Shown: positions 55,117 through 63,537 of the stretch, in pieces | Position numbering within the stretch: position 1 is the stretch's first letter | Layout of the letters: each line of letters begins with the position of its first letter | The notes under the pieces: model-generated | Seen by the model: the letters and a program-made list of their open reading frames with translations, nothing else | Databases searched by the model: none | Told to the model about the DNA's origin: nothing | Translations under genes and position numbers: made by a program | From: Haloterrigena turkmenica DSM 5511 | Lineage (GTDB): Archaea > Halobacteriota > Halobacteria > Halobacteriales > Natrialbaceae | Direction of reading: 5' to 3' | Assembly: GCF_000025325.1 (NCBI RefSeq) | Contig: NC_013743.1 | Coordinates: forward strand, 2,542,001 to 2,606,000 | DNA length: 64,000 bases

Positions 55117-55719
55117 TTACTCGAAGTGGTCGAGGCAGGTCTGGTACTCCTCTTCGGCCTTCTCCCAGTTGACGACGTCGAAGAAGGCGTCGATGAACTC
55201 GCCACGGTCCGGACCGTAGTCGTAGTAGTAGGAGTGTTCCCAGACGTCCAGCGCGAGCACGGGATGGGCGCCCCAGAGCGCGCCCTGGTCGTGCTTGTCG
55301 ACCGCGAGGTTGCGCAGCTGCTTGGCGACCGGGTCGTAGACCAGCAGGGCCCAGCCACCGGCGGCGCCGGCGGCCTTCTGGAACTCGCCCTTCCAGCCCT
55401 CGTAGGAGCCGAAGTCCTCCTCGATGCGGTCGGCGAGGTCGCCCTCGGGCTCGCCGCCGCCGTTAGGGGACATGTTCTCCCAGAACAGCGTGTGGAGATA
55501 GTGGCCACAGCCGTTGTGGGTGACGTCCGAGAGGGCACCGGGCGTCGAACTGTAGTCGCCCTCCTCGCGGTTCTCCGCGAGGGTCTCCTCGGCCGAGTTC
55601 AGGCCGTTCACGTAGCCCTGATGGTGGGTGTCGTGGTGCCAGGTCAGGACCTGCTCGGAAAGTGCCGGTTCAAGCGCGTCGTAGTCGTACGGAAGTGGTG
55701 GAAGTTCGTGGTCAGTCAT
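55117..55719 (-). CDS. sod: Superoxide dismutase (Mn/Fe type)
   Basis: This 200-residue enzyme detoxifies superoxide. Metal ligands are seen in TWHHDTHHQGYVNGLN, GHYLHTLFWENM and the Asp/His of DVWEHSYYYDY; haloarchaeal enzymes usually use manganese. Length and motifs are complete. A T5 tract about 35 bases after the stop (minus strand, 55075-55079) may terminate transcription. Confidence 0.96.
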   Translation of the reverse strand: MTDHELPPLPYDYDALEPALSEQVLTWHHDTHHQGYVNGLNSAEETLAENREEGDYSSTPGALSDVTHNGCGHYLHTLFWENMSPNGGGEPEGDLADRIEEDFGSYEGWKGEFQKAAGAAGGWALLVYDPVAKQLRNLAVDKHDQGALWGAHPVLALDVWEHSYYYDYGPDRGEFIDAFFDVVNWEKAEEEYQTCLDHFE

Positions 55720-55888
55720 TGGCGCTCACCTACAGTTTGTATCTGCATCTCGCGTGTTAAGCTTTGAGGAAAGAAACGCTACCACGGAGCACAACCCGAC
55801 GCCCGCACGCGATTTGCACTCTAGACGCCGAGCTATCGAGACGCGCACTCCCCAGTTCGTCGCCCCTCGTCCGGCTGTCGTCGGTCCC

Positions 55889-56293
55889 TCAGGCGAGTTC
55901 CTTGTGACGGGCGTGCTCGAGCCACTCCTCGAGCGACGGCTGATTCCAGTAGCGGACCATCTCGCTGCGATGGTCGTGTTCGAGAACGCCCGCATCCTCG
56001 AGTTTCGGCAGGTGCGTATGCTGGAGGTCCATGCGAACCTGTTGGCGGCGGCCCTCGAGAGCGCCGTCGGCGTCGGTCCGGTCGTCCGTCTCGCGGTCCG
56101 CGTTCGACTCGAGATACTGGTGCGTGACGACGGCATCCGTCAGTTCGTCCATCGTCGCGACGCCGTCGGGCTGGTCGTAAAGATGGTACAGCGCGTATCG
56201 GCGACGACGGTTCGAAAGTAGTTCAAAGATGAGATCCAGCGACGGCGTCACCTGAGCCGTGAGCTCCGTCGACTCTCCCTCCGTTTCACGCAT
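55889..56293 (-). CDS. Winged-helix protein of haloarchaeal DUF7344 type
   Basis: This 134-residue acidic protein has a winged-helix fold: LDLIFELLSNRRRRYALYHL at the start (helix one), a wing-forming middle MRMDLQHTHLPKLEDAGVLE-like stretch and YWNQPSLEEWLEHARH at the end. Such small proteins are abundant haloarchaeal transcription regulators of unknown targets. It lies 169 bases upstream of sod on the same strand. Confidence 0.82.
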   Translation of the reverse strand: MRETEGESTELTAQVTPSLDLIFELLSNRRRRYALYHLYDQPDGVATMDELTDAVVTHQYLESNADRETDDRTDADGALEGRRQQVRMDLQHTHLPKLEDAGVLEHDHRSEMVRYWNQPSLEEWLEHARHKELA

Positions 56294-56512
56294 CCACGAA
56301 CCACCTACCGTGTGTTACCATTCGAAACCACCACCCGCCTCTACTGCAGCCGTCACATTAGATGTTACGTCTACCTAGAAAAATACATGTATTCGATTCC
56401 GGACCATATCGGCAGTAGAACCTCTATTTGGGCCCGTTAGCGCGGAATCAGCCGCTATCCGGGGCTGGTAATTATCGCTACAAATGATGAATGGATGACC
56501 GGAGTGAGTCCG

Positions 56513-56977
56513 TTACTCGTAGAGCCACTCGGCGTCGTGCTGATCGTAGTCGATCAGCTCGTCGTCGTTGAAGTGGATTCCGATCTCGCGTTCGTTAGCG
56601 CCCTCGTCCTCGTGGTCGGCGGCGTGGACGACGTTCCGACCGAGATCGAGCGCGTAGTCGCCCCGGATCGTTCCGGGTTCGGCCTCGAGGGGGTCGGTCT
56701 CGCCGATCATCTGGCGAACCTGCCGCGTCGCGTCCTGGCCCTCCCAGACCATCGGGACGACTGGCCCCGAGGTGATGAAGTTCACGAGGTCGTCGTAGAA
56801 CGGTTTGTCCTCGTGTTCGCTGTAGTGTTCCTCGGCCCGTTCGCGGGGCATGTTCTCGACCTTGATTCCGACGAGCTTGAGCCCGCGGTCCTCGAGTCGG
56901 GAGACGACCTCGCCCACGAGCCCGCGCGCGAAGGCGTCGGGCTTGACCATCACGAAGGTCCGCTCGTGGTCACTCAT
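56513..56977 (-). CDS. ndk: Nucleoside diphosphate kinase
   Basis: This 154-residue enzyme balances nucleoside triphosphate pools by phosphoryl transfer through an active-site histidine. The motif is RNVVHAADHEDEG with His118, replacing the common NIIHGSD, and the N-terminus ERTFVMVKPDAFARGLVGE is classical. The ATG overlaps the stop codon of the L24e gene by one base. It is the last gene of the ribosomal-protein operon, a typical archaeal arrangement. Confidence 0.96.
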   Translation of the reverse strand: MSDHERTFVMVKPDAFARGLVGEVVSRLEDRGLKLVGIKVENMPRERAEEHYSEHEDKPFYDDLVNFITSGPVVPMVWEGQDATRQVRQMIGETDPLEAEPGTIRGDYALDLGRNVVHAADHEDEGANEREIGIHFNDDELIDYDQHDAEWLYE

Positions 56978-57342
56978 TAGGCCTCACTCTCCTCGGCCTC
57001 GGCTTCCTCGGTCTCGTCGACCGCTTCGTCGCCGGCGGACACGTCGTCTTCACCCTCGTCGACGGCGTCCGCTTCGGTCTCGAGATCCTCGTCTTCGTCG
57101 GCTTCGACCTCCTCGGTCTGCTCGGCGTCCTCGGCGGCGGCCGTCTCGGCCCGGGTGGGGCCCTTGCCGCGGCGACCTTCCTCGGTCCACTCGAGATCGC
57201 GAGGCTCGCGACCGAGCTTGTAGTTCTTCTCGGCCTTCGAGTCGACGAAGTGGAGCACGCTGCCGTCGTTCTTGACGTACATGATGCCCGTGCCGGGCTC
57301 GATCTCTTCGCCCGTGTAGTCGCACGTTCGTTTCTCGACCAT
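56977..57342 (-). CDS. rpl24e: Ribosomal protein L24e with degenerate zinc site and acidic tail
   Basis: This 121-residue protein keeps the L24e core ([36 protein letters not shown]) but retains only one of the four zinc-binding cysteines; the other positions read Thr, Val and Ala. After residue 65 comes a tail of about 55 residues made almost entirely of Glu, Asp and Ala. It binds 23S rRNA in the large subunit. It is cotranscribed with rpl7ae, rps28e and ndk, starting three bases after the S28e stop. Confidence 0.93.
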   Translation of the reverse strand: MVEKRTCDYTGEEIEPGTGIMYVKNDGSVLHFVDSKAEKNYKLGREPRDLEWTEEGRRGKGPTRAETAAAEDAEQTEEVEADEDEDLETEADAVDEGEDDVSAGDEAVDETEEAEAEESEA

Positions 57343-57345
57343 TGG

Positions 57346-57570
57346 TTATTGTCCTCCGATGGAGTCCGCCTCGCGGGCGGTCTCGCGAAGCTGGAGTACG
57401 TCCCCTTCGCGGACCGGCCCGAGGCAGTTCCGGGTGATGATACGTCCCTGGTTCTCGCCCTCCTGAATACGGCATTTGACCTGCATGGCCTCGCCGTGCA
57501 TGCCGGTCTTGCCGACGATCTCGATGACCTCGGCGGGCGTGGATCCAGTTTCTTCCTCTTCAGCACTCAT
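57346..57570 (-). CDS. rps28e: Ribosomal protein S28e
   Basis: This 74-residue small-subunit protein is an OB-fold component near the mRNA exit. The conserved core [36 protein letters not shown] and the final LRETAREA are all present. The N-terminal tail is acidic as expected in halophiles. It lies eleven bases after rpl7ae and three before rpl24e. Confidence 0.96.
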   Translation of the reverse strand: MSAEEEETGSTPAEVIEIVGKTGMHGEAMQVKCRIQEGENQGRIITRNCLGPVREGDVLQLRETAREADSIGGQ

Positions 57571-57581
57571 CTCTGATCACC

Positions 57582-57944
57582 TCAGTCGAGGTCCTCGACC
57601 TTGTCGGCGATATCTTCGACGTCGTCGGAAGCCTCGCCGGCGTCGACGATCGCCGCGGCGGCCGAGCCGACCTCGAGGCCGGCTGCGTGGCCGACGTCGT
57701 CCTGAGTCTCGACGAAGATGACGGGGATGCCCTTCTCCTCGGCGAGGTCGGGCAGGTGCATGACGATCTCCTCGGGGGAGACGTCCTCGGCGACGTAGAC
57801 GAGCTCGGCGTTGCCGCGCTCGATCGCCTTCGTGGTTTCGTTCGTTCCTTTCTTTACGCGTCCGGTGTCTCGTGCGACCTCGAGGGCCTCGAGGGCGTCC
57901 TCTGCGAGGTCGGCTGGGATGTCGGTGTTGACGTAGACTGACAT
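57582..57944 (-). CDS. rpl7ae: Ribosomal protein L7Ae
   Basis: This 120-residue kink-turn-binding protein is part of the large subunit and of box C/D and H/ACA RNPs and RNase P. Typical motifs are [40 protein letters not shown] and [20 protein letters not shown]. The ATG at 57944 is preceded by GGAGAGGTGAAC, a good ribosome-binding site, and by a leader of nearly 130 bases. It heads the operon. Confidence 0.97.
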   Translation of the reverse strand: MSVYVNTDIPADLAEDALEALEVARDTGRVKKGTNETTKAIERGNAELVYVAEDVSPEEIVMHLPDLAEEKGIPVIFVETQDDVGHAAGLEVGSAAAAIVDAGEASDDVEDIADKVEDLD

Positions 57945-58073
57945 TGGTTGTTCACCTCTCCTACACGTGGGCTCGCGCTCCCCTGCCATTCGGGGCACTG
58001 GGCACCCCTGGCCGAAGTAGCTTCGGCGGAAGTCCTGTGAGGCTAGGAGCATCATCAACCCCGCGTAGGGTGT
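57945..58073 (-). promoter_or_regulatory. Long structured leader of the rpl7ae operon
   Basis: The predicted 5' leader contains three hairpins: GCCGAAG-CTA-CTTCGGC, GGGGTGC-CCA-GTGCCCC (with wobble pairs) and a CCCC/GGGG stem, plus a box-C-like TTGATGATG upstream and a GGAGAGGTG ribosome-binding site at the end. L7Ae is known in some archaea to control its own synthesis by binding its leader. I cannot place a canonical kink-turn with confidence. Confidence 0.5.
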
Positions 58074-58096
58074 ACTACGTCTGTAGCGTTGCCCCC

Positions 58097-58103
58097 CTTA
58101 AAA
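58097..58103 (-). promoter_or_regulatory. TATA box of the rpl7ae-rps28e-rpl24e-ndk operon
   Basis: On the minus strand CGCTTTTAAGGGG contains a TTTTAAG core that predicts transcription from about 58073, far upstream of the ATG at 57944. Confidence 0.55.
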
Positions 58104-58201
58104 GCGTGTTCAAACGCACGGAGCCGTGCGACGTGTCCGCACAGGAAGTCCCACGTCGTTCTCTCACCCTAACGTCAATAACTCGATAATTCTACCGATA
58201 C

Positions 58202-58600
58202 TCAGGTCGCGCCCTCGGTCTCGAGTTGGAGGTCCCCGATCTCCTCGACCAGCATCTGACGCAGTCGTTCGGCGTCCTCGTCGTTGTAGTCGGTGTGGTA
58301 CTCCTTCGCCACGCCGTGTTCCGCGAGCATGTAGTGGCGGTCTGGCGTGACGTCGTGGCGGTCGAGACACTGTTTCGTACACTCGAGCGGGCAGCCGTCG
58401 ATCGCGACGATCGGCCGGCCAGAGGTCGCGGTGTCGACCAGCGGCGCCACGCCGCCGCCGACGCCGGCGATACACGACATCTCGGCGACGCCGTCCCGGT
58501 CGAGGGAGACGGCCAGCTCGTTCGCCAACTGCGCGGCGCTCGAACAGCCCGAACAGGAGTAGACCAGCGGCAGATCGTCGTACTCGGTCTCGTCGCTCAT
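58202..58600 (-). CDS. DGC-type putative zinc-binding protein
   Basis: This 132-residue protein has paired cysteine motifs of the DGC family: YSCSGCSSAAQLANELAVSL near the start, EMSCIAGVGGGV, and AIDGCPLECTKQCLDRH. The cysteines are expected to bind zinc or a metal cluster. The ATG at 58600 precedes the motif by 14 residues. It is divergent from the molybdoprotein gene and faces the L7Ae leader. The biological role of this family is unknown. Confidence 0.83.
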   Translation of the reverse strand: MSDETEYDDLPLVYSCSGCSSAAQLANELAVSLDRDGVAEMSCIAGVGGGVAPLVDTATSGRPIVAIDGCPLECTKQCLDRHDVTPDRHYMLAEHGVAKEYHTDYNDEDAERLRQMLVEEIGDLQLETEGAT

Positions 58601-58691
58601 ATCGGGCGTCCGTTTCGCTCGAGCGCTCGAGAAGGTGGTCCCGCACATGTGCGCCCCGACAGGTTTCTCGGTCGGCGGCGTACCGGCTCCC

Positions 58692-59192
58692 GTGACCGAT
58701 CTCAGAACGCACCCGGTCCCGGACGCGGTCGACGCCGAGGCTTGGGCGCTCCGCGTGACCGGCGCCGTCGACCGATCGCTTCGCCTCTCCGCGGCGGCCC
58801 TCGAGTCGTTCCCGCTCGAGACGGTGACCGACGACTTCGCCTGTGCCGAGGGGTGGGTCGCCGACGGACTCGCGTGGCGCGGAATTCGCGTCGGGGATAT
58901 CCTCGAGCGCGCCGGGCCGTCGGCCGAGGCCGAGTACGCCCTCGTCCGCGCGATGGACGGCGACTACGCCTGTTCGTTCCCGCTCGAGGCCCTTTCGGAC
59001 GCGATACTCGCGGTCGAACTCGACGGCGAGCCCTTGCCGGTCGACCACGGCGGGCCGGCGCGACTCGTCCCGACCGGTCCCGACCGCGACTGCTGGACGA
59101 GCGTCAAGTGGGTTTCAGAGATTCGCATCGGTGAAACGCCGTTTTCGGACGCCGACACCGCGAAAGAGACCGCACTGTCTCGACTCGAGTAG
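58692..59192 (+). CDS. Sulfite-oxidase-type molybdopterin domain protein
   Basis: This protein (166 residues from the GTG at 58692; an ATG at 58647 is an alternative) is a single small oxidoreductase molybdopterin-binding domain, as in YedY/sulfite oxidase. The molybdenum-ligand cysteine is in DDFACAEGWVADGLAWRGI, and the DRDCWTSVKWVSEI segment near the end matches the family. There is no signal peptide, so it is cytoplasmic. No heme or membrane partner is adjacent. Confidence 0.8.
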   Translation: MTDLRTHPVPDAVDAEAWALRVTGAVDRSLRLSAAALESFPLETVTDDFACAEGWVADGLAWRGIRVGDILERAGPSAEAEYALVRAMDGDYACSFPLEALSDAILAVELDGEPLPVDHGGPARLVPTGPDRDCWTSVKWVSEIRIGETPFSDADTAKETALSRLE

Positions 59193-59334
59193 GACTGCCT
59201 GTCCCTCCCGCCTACCCGATCGCCGGATCGAGGATAGTCCGACCGTTCGGACCGCGGCCGATAGTAGTGACAACTATCTCCGACGTGACCACCATTCATG
59301 TGATTATGTGCTAACAATAGTATGCACCATAAGC

Positions 59335-59727
59335 ATGGCTTCGATAGAAAAGATTACTTACGCTTGTAATTCACCGGACCGACTCGCGACGTTTTGGGAA
59401 CAGGCGCTCGAGCGCGACCGGGTACCACTCCCATCTGAACTAGCCGACGAGACGGACGATCCGGATCACGTTCTCCTCGCGGATCCCGATGGTCGATCAC
59501 CGCCGCTCCTGTTCAAGCGGCTGCCTAAGGGGTCCACCGAGGACATTCCGATTCACCTCGATTTGGCGACCAAAGAGAGGGCGGCCACGGTCGAACGACT
59601 CGAGGATCTCGGCGCGAGCACAGTCGAGACGAAACGCGAGCGATTCCACGAACGAACCGAGGAATGGACCGTGATGAAGGATCCCGAGGGGAACGGCTTC
59701 TGCGTCTGTGATCGAGCGTCTCGATGA
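59335..59727 (+). CDS. VOC-family (glyoxalase-like) protein
   Basis: This 130-residue protein shows one VOC repeat pair: ITYACNSPDRLATFWEQAL at the start, HVLLADPDG, IHLDLATKERAATVERLEDL and MKDPEGNGFCVCD at the end, with histidine and glutamate positions fitting a metal site. Substrate unknown. The ATG at 59335 follows a TATA-like TGATTATG (59300-59307) by about 31 bases. Confidence 0.82.
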   Translation: MASIEKITYACNSPDRLATFWEQALERDRVPLPSELADETDDPDHVLLADPDGRSPPLLFKRLPKGSTEDIPIHLDLATKERAATVERLEDLGASTVETKRERFHERTEEWTVMKDPEGNGFCVCDRASR

Positions 59728-59959
59728 GAGTGAGCCCGCGATAGCGTTTCGATTCCTATTACTCTCGAGTCCTCAGGGCGGACGTCTGAACGCAGACGTC
59801 GTCAGTCTCGCCGAGTGGCTGTTCGAGGGCAACGGCAGTCGCGTTCGATTCCTCGAGCCGTCGCTCGGTCGAGTGCGGTAGTGGACGTACCGTCTGAACT
59901 ATCAGAGAATTGACTCCCGAAACGCGAACGGTCGAGCCGACTCGCGTCGACGACCGACG

Positions 59960-60637
59960 CTACTCGCCTTCGGAAGCGGTTTCGGTGACCCGATCGAGGA
60001 GTTCTTCTTCCGAGCGCTGGTTGCGGACGAACTCGACCAGCCAGGAGACCCGAACCTTCACCGTGAGGCCCGACTTTCCTTTCTTGTTCTTCCCGTGGGT
60101 CTCGTCCAGAATGGACACGGTGATGGTCTCGATTTCAGCGATAAACGCCTGCGGATCGGTGACCGCGTCGGCCGCGGCGCTAACGATGTCCGAGAGCCGC
60201 TGTTGCACCGCGGCACTGTCGGCCGAGGCCGACAGGTCGTCCGTGTTCATGTCCGAGACCGACACCTCGAGGGTGAGATTCGGCCCGCTTCGGCGGAGCG
60301 TCTCGATAGTGATACCCCGTTGCTCCAGCAGGGACTCGAACGCATCGACGTCGAGGCCGGGAACGTCCCGTTTCCCCTTCTTGTCACCGCCTTTCTCGTC
60401 GCCGTTCTCGCCGTTCTCGCCGTTCTCGCCGTTCTCGCCGTTCTCGCCGTTTTTGTCGTTTTTGTCCTTTTTGCTGTTTTTGCCCTTTTTGCCGTTCTTG
60501 TCCGAATCGTTCGACGTTTCGTTCCCGTTTCCGTCGGGATCGTTCTCATTACCGCTCATGAGGTCCCCGCCGCTGCAGCCCGCGAGGACGGTTGCCAGTC
60601 CGACGCCGCTACCAAGGAGGAGTTTTCGTCGCTCCAT
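59960..60637 (-). CDS. Tat lipoprotein with Asn-Gly-Glu minisatellite
   Basis: This 225-residue protein has a lipoprotein signal (MERRKLLLGSG, lipobox LAGC with Cys21), a low-complexity Asn/Asp/Lys/Gly region including five consecutive NGE repeats encoded by a 9-bp DNA repeat, and a C-terminal folded domain of about 130 residues (GLDVDAFESLLEQRGITIET, LTVKVRVSWLVEFVRNQRSE). The ATG at 60637 gives the correct signal. Family unknown; the tail domain is probably exposed at the cell surface. Confidence 0.78.
   Translation of the reverse strand: MERRKLLLGSGVGLATVLAGCSGGDLMSGNENDPDGNGNETSNDSDKNGKKGKNSKKDKNDKNGENGENGENGENGENGDEKGGDKKGKRDVPGLDVDAFESLLEQRGITIETLRRSGPNLTLEVSVSDMNTDDLSASADSAAVQQRLSDIVSAAADAVTDPQAFIAEIETITVSILDETHGKNKKGKSGLTVKVRVSWLVEFVRNQRSEEELLDRVTETASEGE
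60403..60457. repeat. 9-bp tandem repeat (CCGTTCTCG)
   Basis: About five to six perfect copies of GTTCTCGCC lie here, followed by degenerate GTTTTTGTC units. They encode the NGE repeats of the lipoprotein on the minus strand and are prone to length change. Confidence 0.85.
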
Positions 60638-60677
60638 GGGCGCCACGTCGACGATACTTGGTAAAGGTAATCGGTGA

Positions 60678-60685
60678 ATATAAAT
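60678..60685 (-). promoter_or_regulatory. TATA box of the minisatellite lipoprotein gene
   Basis: AATTTATATTC on the minus strand lies about 44 bases before the ATG at 60637, predicting a short leader of some 15 bases. Confidence 0.55.
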
Positions 60686-60955
60686 TGAGACGCGACCGTT
60701 CGAATTTTGGGATTGTTTCTGGACGCTCAACCGAGGCGCCGGCTGTCGCTTACGGTGTGGGTGCCGCAGGCTGTCGCTTACGGTATGGAACCGCAGTTCG
60801 GTCGCGTCCGACCGGGTACGGCGTCGATGGTTGCACTGATTGCAACGGAACGGTAACGCTTCTCGGCCACGCCACCGAATCGCCGGGCTGGACGCGGCAA
60901 CGCCGTCCTCGACGGATCCCGGATACTATTACGGTCTGCGTTCCAACGAGATCCC

Positions 60956-63337
60956 ATGATCGTCGAGACGGGCGCGACGGCCCTATTCGAGGAGGCGACG
61001 GCGGTCGACGAGCGACGCGTCCTCGTTCTGGCCGGTGACCGCGACCGGGGGTACGACACCCTCGAGTCGGTCCTCGAGGCGCTTCCCGTGCCGATCACGG
61101 AAACCACGCTCGTCGGTCCCGAGGACCGGCTTCGCTGCGAACACCTGTCCCAGGCCAACGCGAGCGAACTCCTCGGGACGACGCGGACCGCGATCGCGCT
61201 CGACGCCCACGAGGGGTTGCGGCCGAACGCCCTCGGAAAAGTCGTCGGCGCGGTCGACGGCGGCGGCCTGCTCGTCCTGCTGACGCCGCCGCTCGAGGAC
61301 TGGCCGAATCGCCGCGGCGCGTTCGACGAGTCGCTGGCCGTCCCGCCGTTCTCGCTGGACGACGTCACCGGTCGCTTCAGGGCACGGCTCGTCGAGACGC
61401 TCCGAGCCCACCGGGGAATCGGAATCGTCGACCTCGAGACCGAGCGGATCGTCGACGACGGGCTGACGGAGCCGGCGCCGAAGCGAGTCGACGGCTCGGA
61501 CGCGACCTCGCTCGGGGCACCGCCGAACGCTCGGTTCCCCGCCGACGCCTACGAGGCGTGTCTGACTGGCGACCAGCGGGACGCCGTCGCGGCGTTCGAG
61601 TCGCTGCTCGAGAGCGATAATCCCGATGATAGTGAGGGGCAACAGCGAGCCATCGTCCTCGAGGCCGACCGCGGACGGGGCAAGTCCAGCGCCGCGGGAC
61701 TGGCCGCGGGTGCGTTCGCCGCCGAAGGGTTGGACGTGCTCGTCACTGCACCTCGGTCGCGGAACGCGGCGGAACTGTTCGACCGCGCCGGCGAACTCCT
61801 GGAGACGCTCGAGGCCGACGCGACGATCGACGGTCGGACGATCGAGACGGGTTCCGGCGGTCGCGTTCGGTTCCTCGAGCCGTCGACGGCCGTCGAGCGG
61901 ATCGAATCGGCGGCCGATGGCGACGGCACCGGCCCCGCCGATATCGTCGTCGTCGACGAGGCCGCCGCGCTCCCGGTCTCGGTCCTCGAGTCGCTGCTGG
62001 CGGCCGACCGCGTCGCCTTCGCGACGACGATCCACGGCTACGAGGGGGCGGGCCGGGGGTTCTCGGTCCGGTTCCGGGACCGGCTCGCCGAGAGCGATCA
62101 CGAGGTGGTCGACCGCACGCTCGTCGAACCCATTCGGTACGCCGCCGGCGACCCCGTCGAGGTCTGGGCCTTCCGCGCGCTGTTGCTCGACGCGCGCCCG
62201 CCGGTCGAGCCGCTGGTCGCCGACGCGAGACCCGAGACTGTCGCGTACCACAGCCTCGAGCCCGACGACCTCCTCGCGGACGACCGCCTCCTGCGGGAGG
62301 CCTTCGGCTTACTCGTGCTCGCCCACTACCGTACCGAGCCCAACGACCTCGCGAGGCTGCTCGACGCGCCCAACCTCGAGGCCCGCGCGCTGGTCCACCG
62401 CCCGGACGGGGCGGACGGGGAGCCGGGTGACGGTCGCGGAGACGGCCACGTCGTCAGCGTCGCCCTGCTGGCCCGCGAGGGGAATCTCCCGCCCGAGACG
62501 CGCGCGATGATGTACGAGGGCGGCCGGGTTCGGGGGAACATGCTCCCGGACGTCCTCACGAGCCAGTTGCGCGATGAGGACGCCGGCAAGCCGGCCGGGC
62601 TGCGCGTCGTCCGGATCGCGACCCATCACGCGGCCCGCTCTCGAGGGCTGGGTTCGCACCTGCTCGAGCGCGTTCGCGAGGAGTTTACCGACGGCCTCGA
62701 GGCGGACGACAACGGCGACGAGATAGACTGGCTCGGCACCGGTTTCGGCGCCACGCCCGGCCTGCTCGAGTTCTGGCGCGAGAACGGTTACCGGACCGTC
62801 CACGTCTCGACGACGCGCAACGACGCCAGCGGCGAGTACTCGGCGCTCATGCTCGCCCCGACGAGCGACGCCGGACGAGCGCTGCACGACCGTCACGCCG
62901 ACTGGTTCGCCCGTCGGTTCCCCGCGCTCTGTACGGACGCCCTCTCGGACCTCGAGCCGGACGTCGCCCGCGCGGTGCTTCGCTCGGTCGACGCCGACGC
63001 GGCCCCGGAACTCGCGCTCTCGGCTCACGACTGGCGCGTCGTCGCCGGCGCGGCCTACGGTCCCGGTCTGTTCGACGCCGATCCCGGCCCGTTCCGCGAC
63101 CTCGTCGTCCGATACTTCGTCGAGAACCCCGACGACGTCGACCTGACCGCCCGCGAGGAGCGCTTGCTCGTCCTGCGCGCCCTGCAGGGCCGGGACTGGG
63201 AGTCCGTTGCCGACCGCCTCGAGTACCACTCTACGGGCCAGTGTATGCGCGCGCTCGGCGGGGCGTTCTGTCCGCTGGTCGATCGCTACGGGTCGGACGC
63301 GGCGTTAGATGTTCGAGAACGGTTCCTTGAGGAATAG
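60956..63337 (+). CDS. tmcA: tRNA(Met) cytidine acetyltransferase TmcA
   Basis: This 793-residue enzyme makes N4-acetylcytidine in RNA using acetyl-CoA and ATP. Domains in order are DUF1726-like N-terminus, an RNA helicase-type module with Walker A EADRGRGKSSAAGL (Lys243) and Walker B VVVDEAAALPV, a GNAT domain (LRVVRIATHHAARSRGLGSH) and the C-terminal tRNA-binding region. Full archaeal length is present. A TATA-like ATACTATT lies about 29 bases upstream of the ATG. It is flanked by non-overlapping genes. Confidence 0.95.
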   Translation: MIVETGATALFEEATAVDERRVLVLAGDRDRGYDTLESVLEALPVPITETTLVGPEDRLRCEHLSQANASELLGTTRTAIALDAHEGLRPNALGKVVGAVDGGGLLVLLTPPLEDWPNRRGAFDESLAVPPFSLDDVTGRFRARLVETLRAHRGIGIVDLETERIVDDGLTEPAPKRVDGSDATSLGAPPNARFPADAYEACLTGDQRDAVAAFESLLESDNPDDSEGQQRAIVLEADRGRGKSSAAGLAAGAFAAEGLDVLVTAPRSRNAAELFDRAGELLETLEADATIDGRTIETGSGGRVRFLEPSTAVERIESAADGDGTGPADIVVVDEAAALPVSVLESLLAADRVAFATTIHGYEGAGRGFSVRFRDRLAESDHEVVDRTLVEPIRYAAGDPVEVWAFRALLLDARPPVEPLVADARPETVAYHSLEPDDLLADDRLLREAFGLLVLAHYRTEPNDLARLLDAPNLEARALVHRPDGADGEPGDGRGDGHVVSVALLAREGNLPPETRAMMYEGGRVRGNMLPDVLTSQLRDEDAGKPAGLRVVRIATHHAARSRGLGSHLLERVREEFTDGLEADDNGDEIDWLGTGFGATPGLLEFWRENGYRTVHVSTTRNDASGEYSALMLAPTSDAGRALHDRHADWFARRFPALCTDALSDLEPDVARAVLRSVDADAAPELALSAHDWRVVAGAAYGPGLFDADPGPFRDLVVRYFVENPDDVDLTAREERLLVLRALQGRDWESVADRLEYHSTGQCMRALGGAFCPLVDRYGSDAALDVRERFLEE

Positions 63338-63537
63338 CGGATCGTTTCCACCCTTTTGATCGTTTGAATACCACGAAAGCCCCTGTCGGCATCCGGTCGA
63401 TGCACTCGCTGCGCGCTCCCACCGGTCGCGTGCTTACGTCGTCCGTCATTCCGGATACTGACAGCCCCTTTCGTGGTAGTCTCAAGCGGATCGGTGCGGA
63501 ACAACTGTGAGCCGATTCCAACTCACTCCGTGATTCG

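Noticed and set aside
56977-57275. Arginine-rich frames opposite and overlapping L24e
   Set aside because: They are alternative-frame readings of the acidic GAG/GAC-rich tail of L24e.
60403-60490. Regular short repeats considered as a CRISPR array
   Set aside because: The unit is 9 bp without spacers and lies in frame in a lipoprotein gene, so it is a minisatellite.
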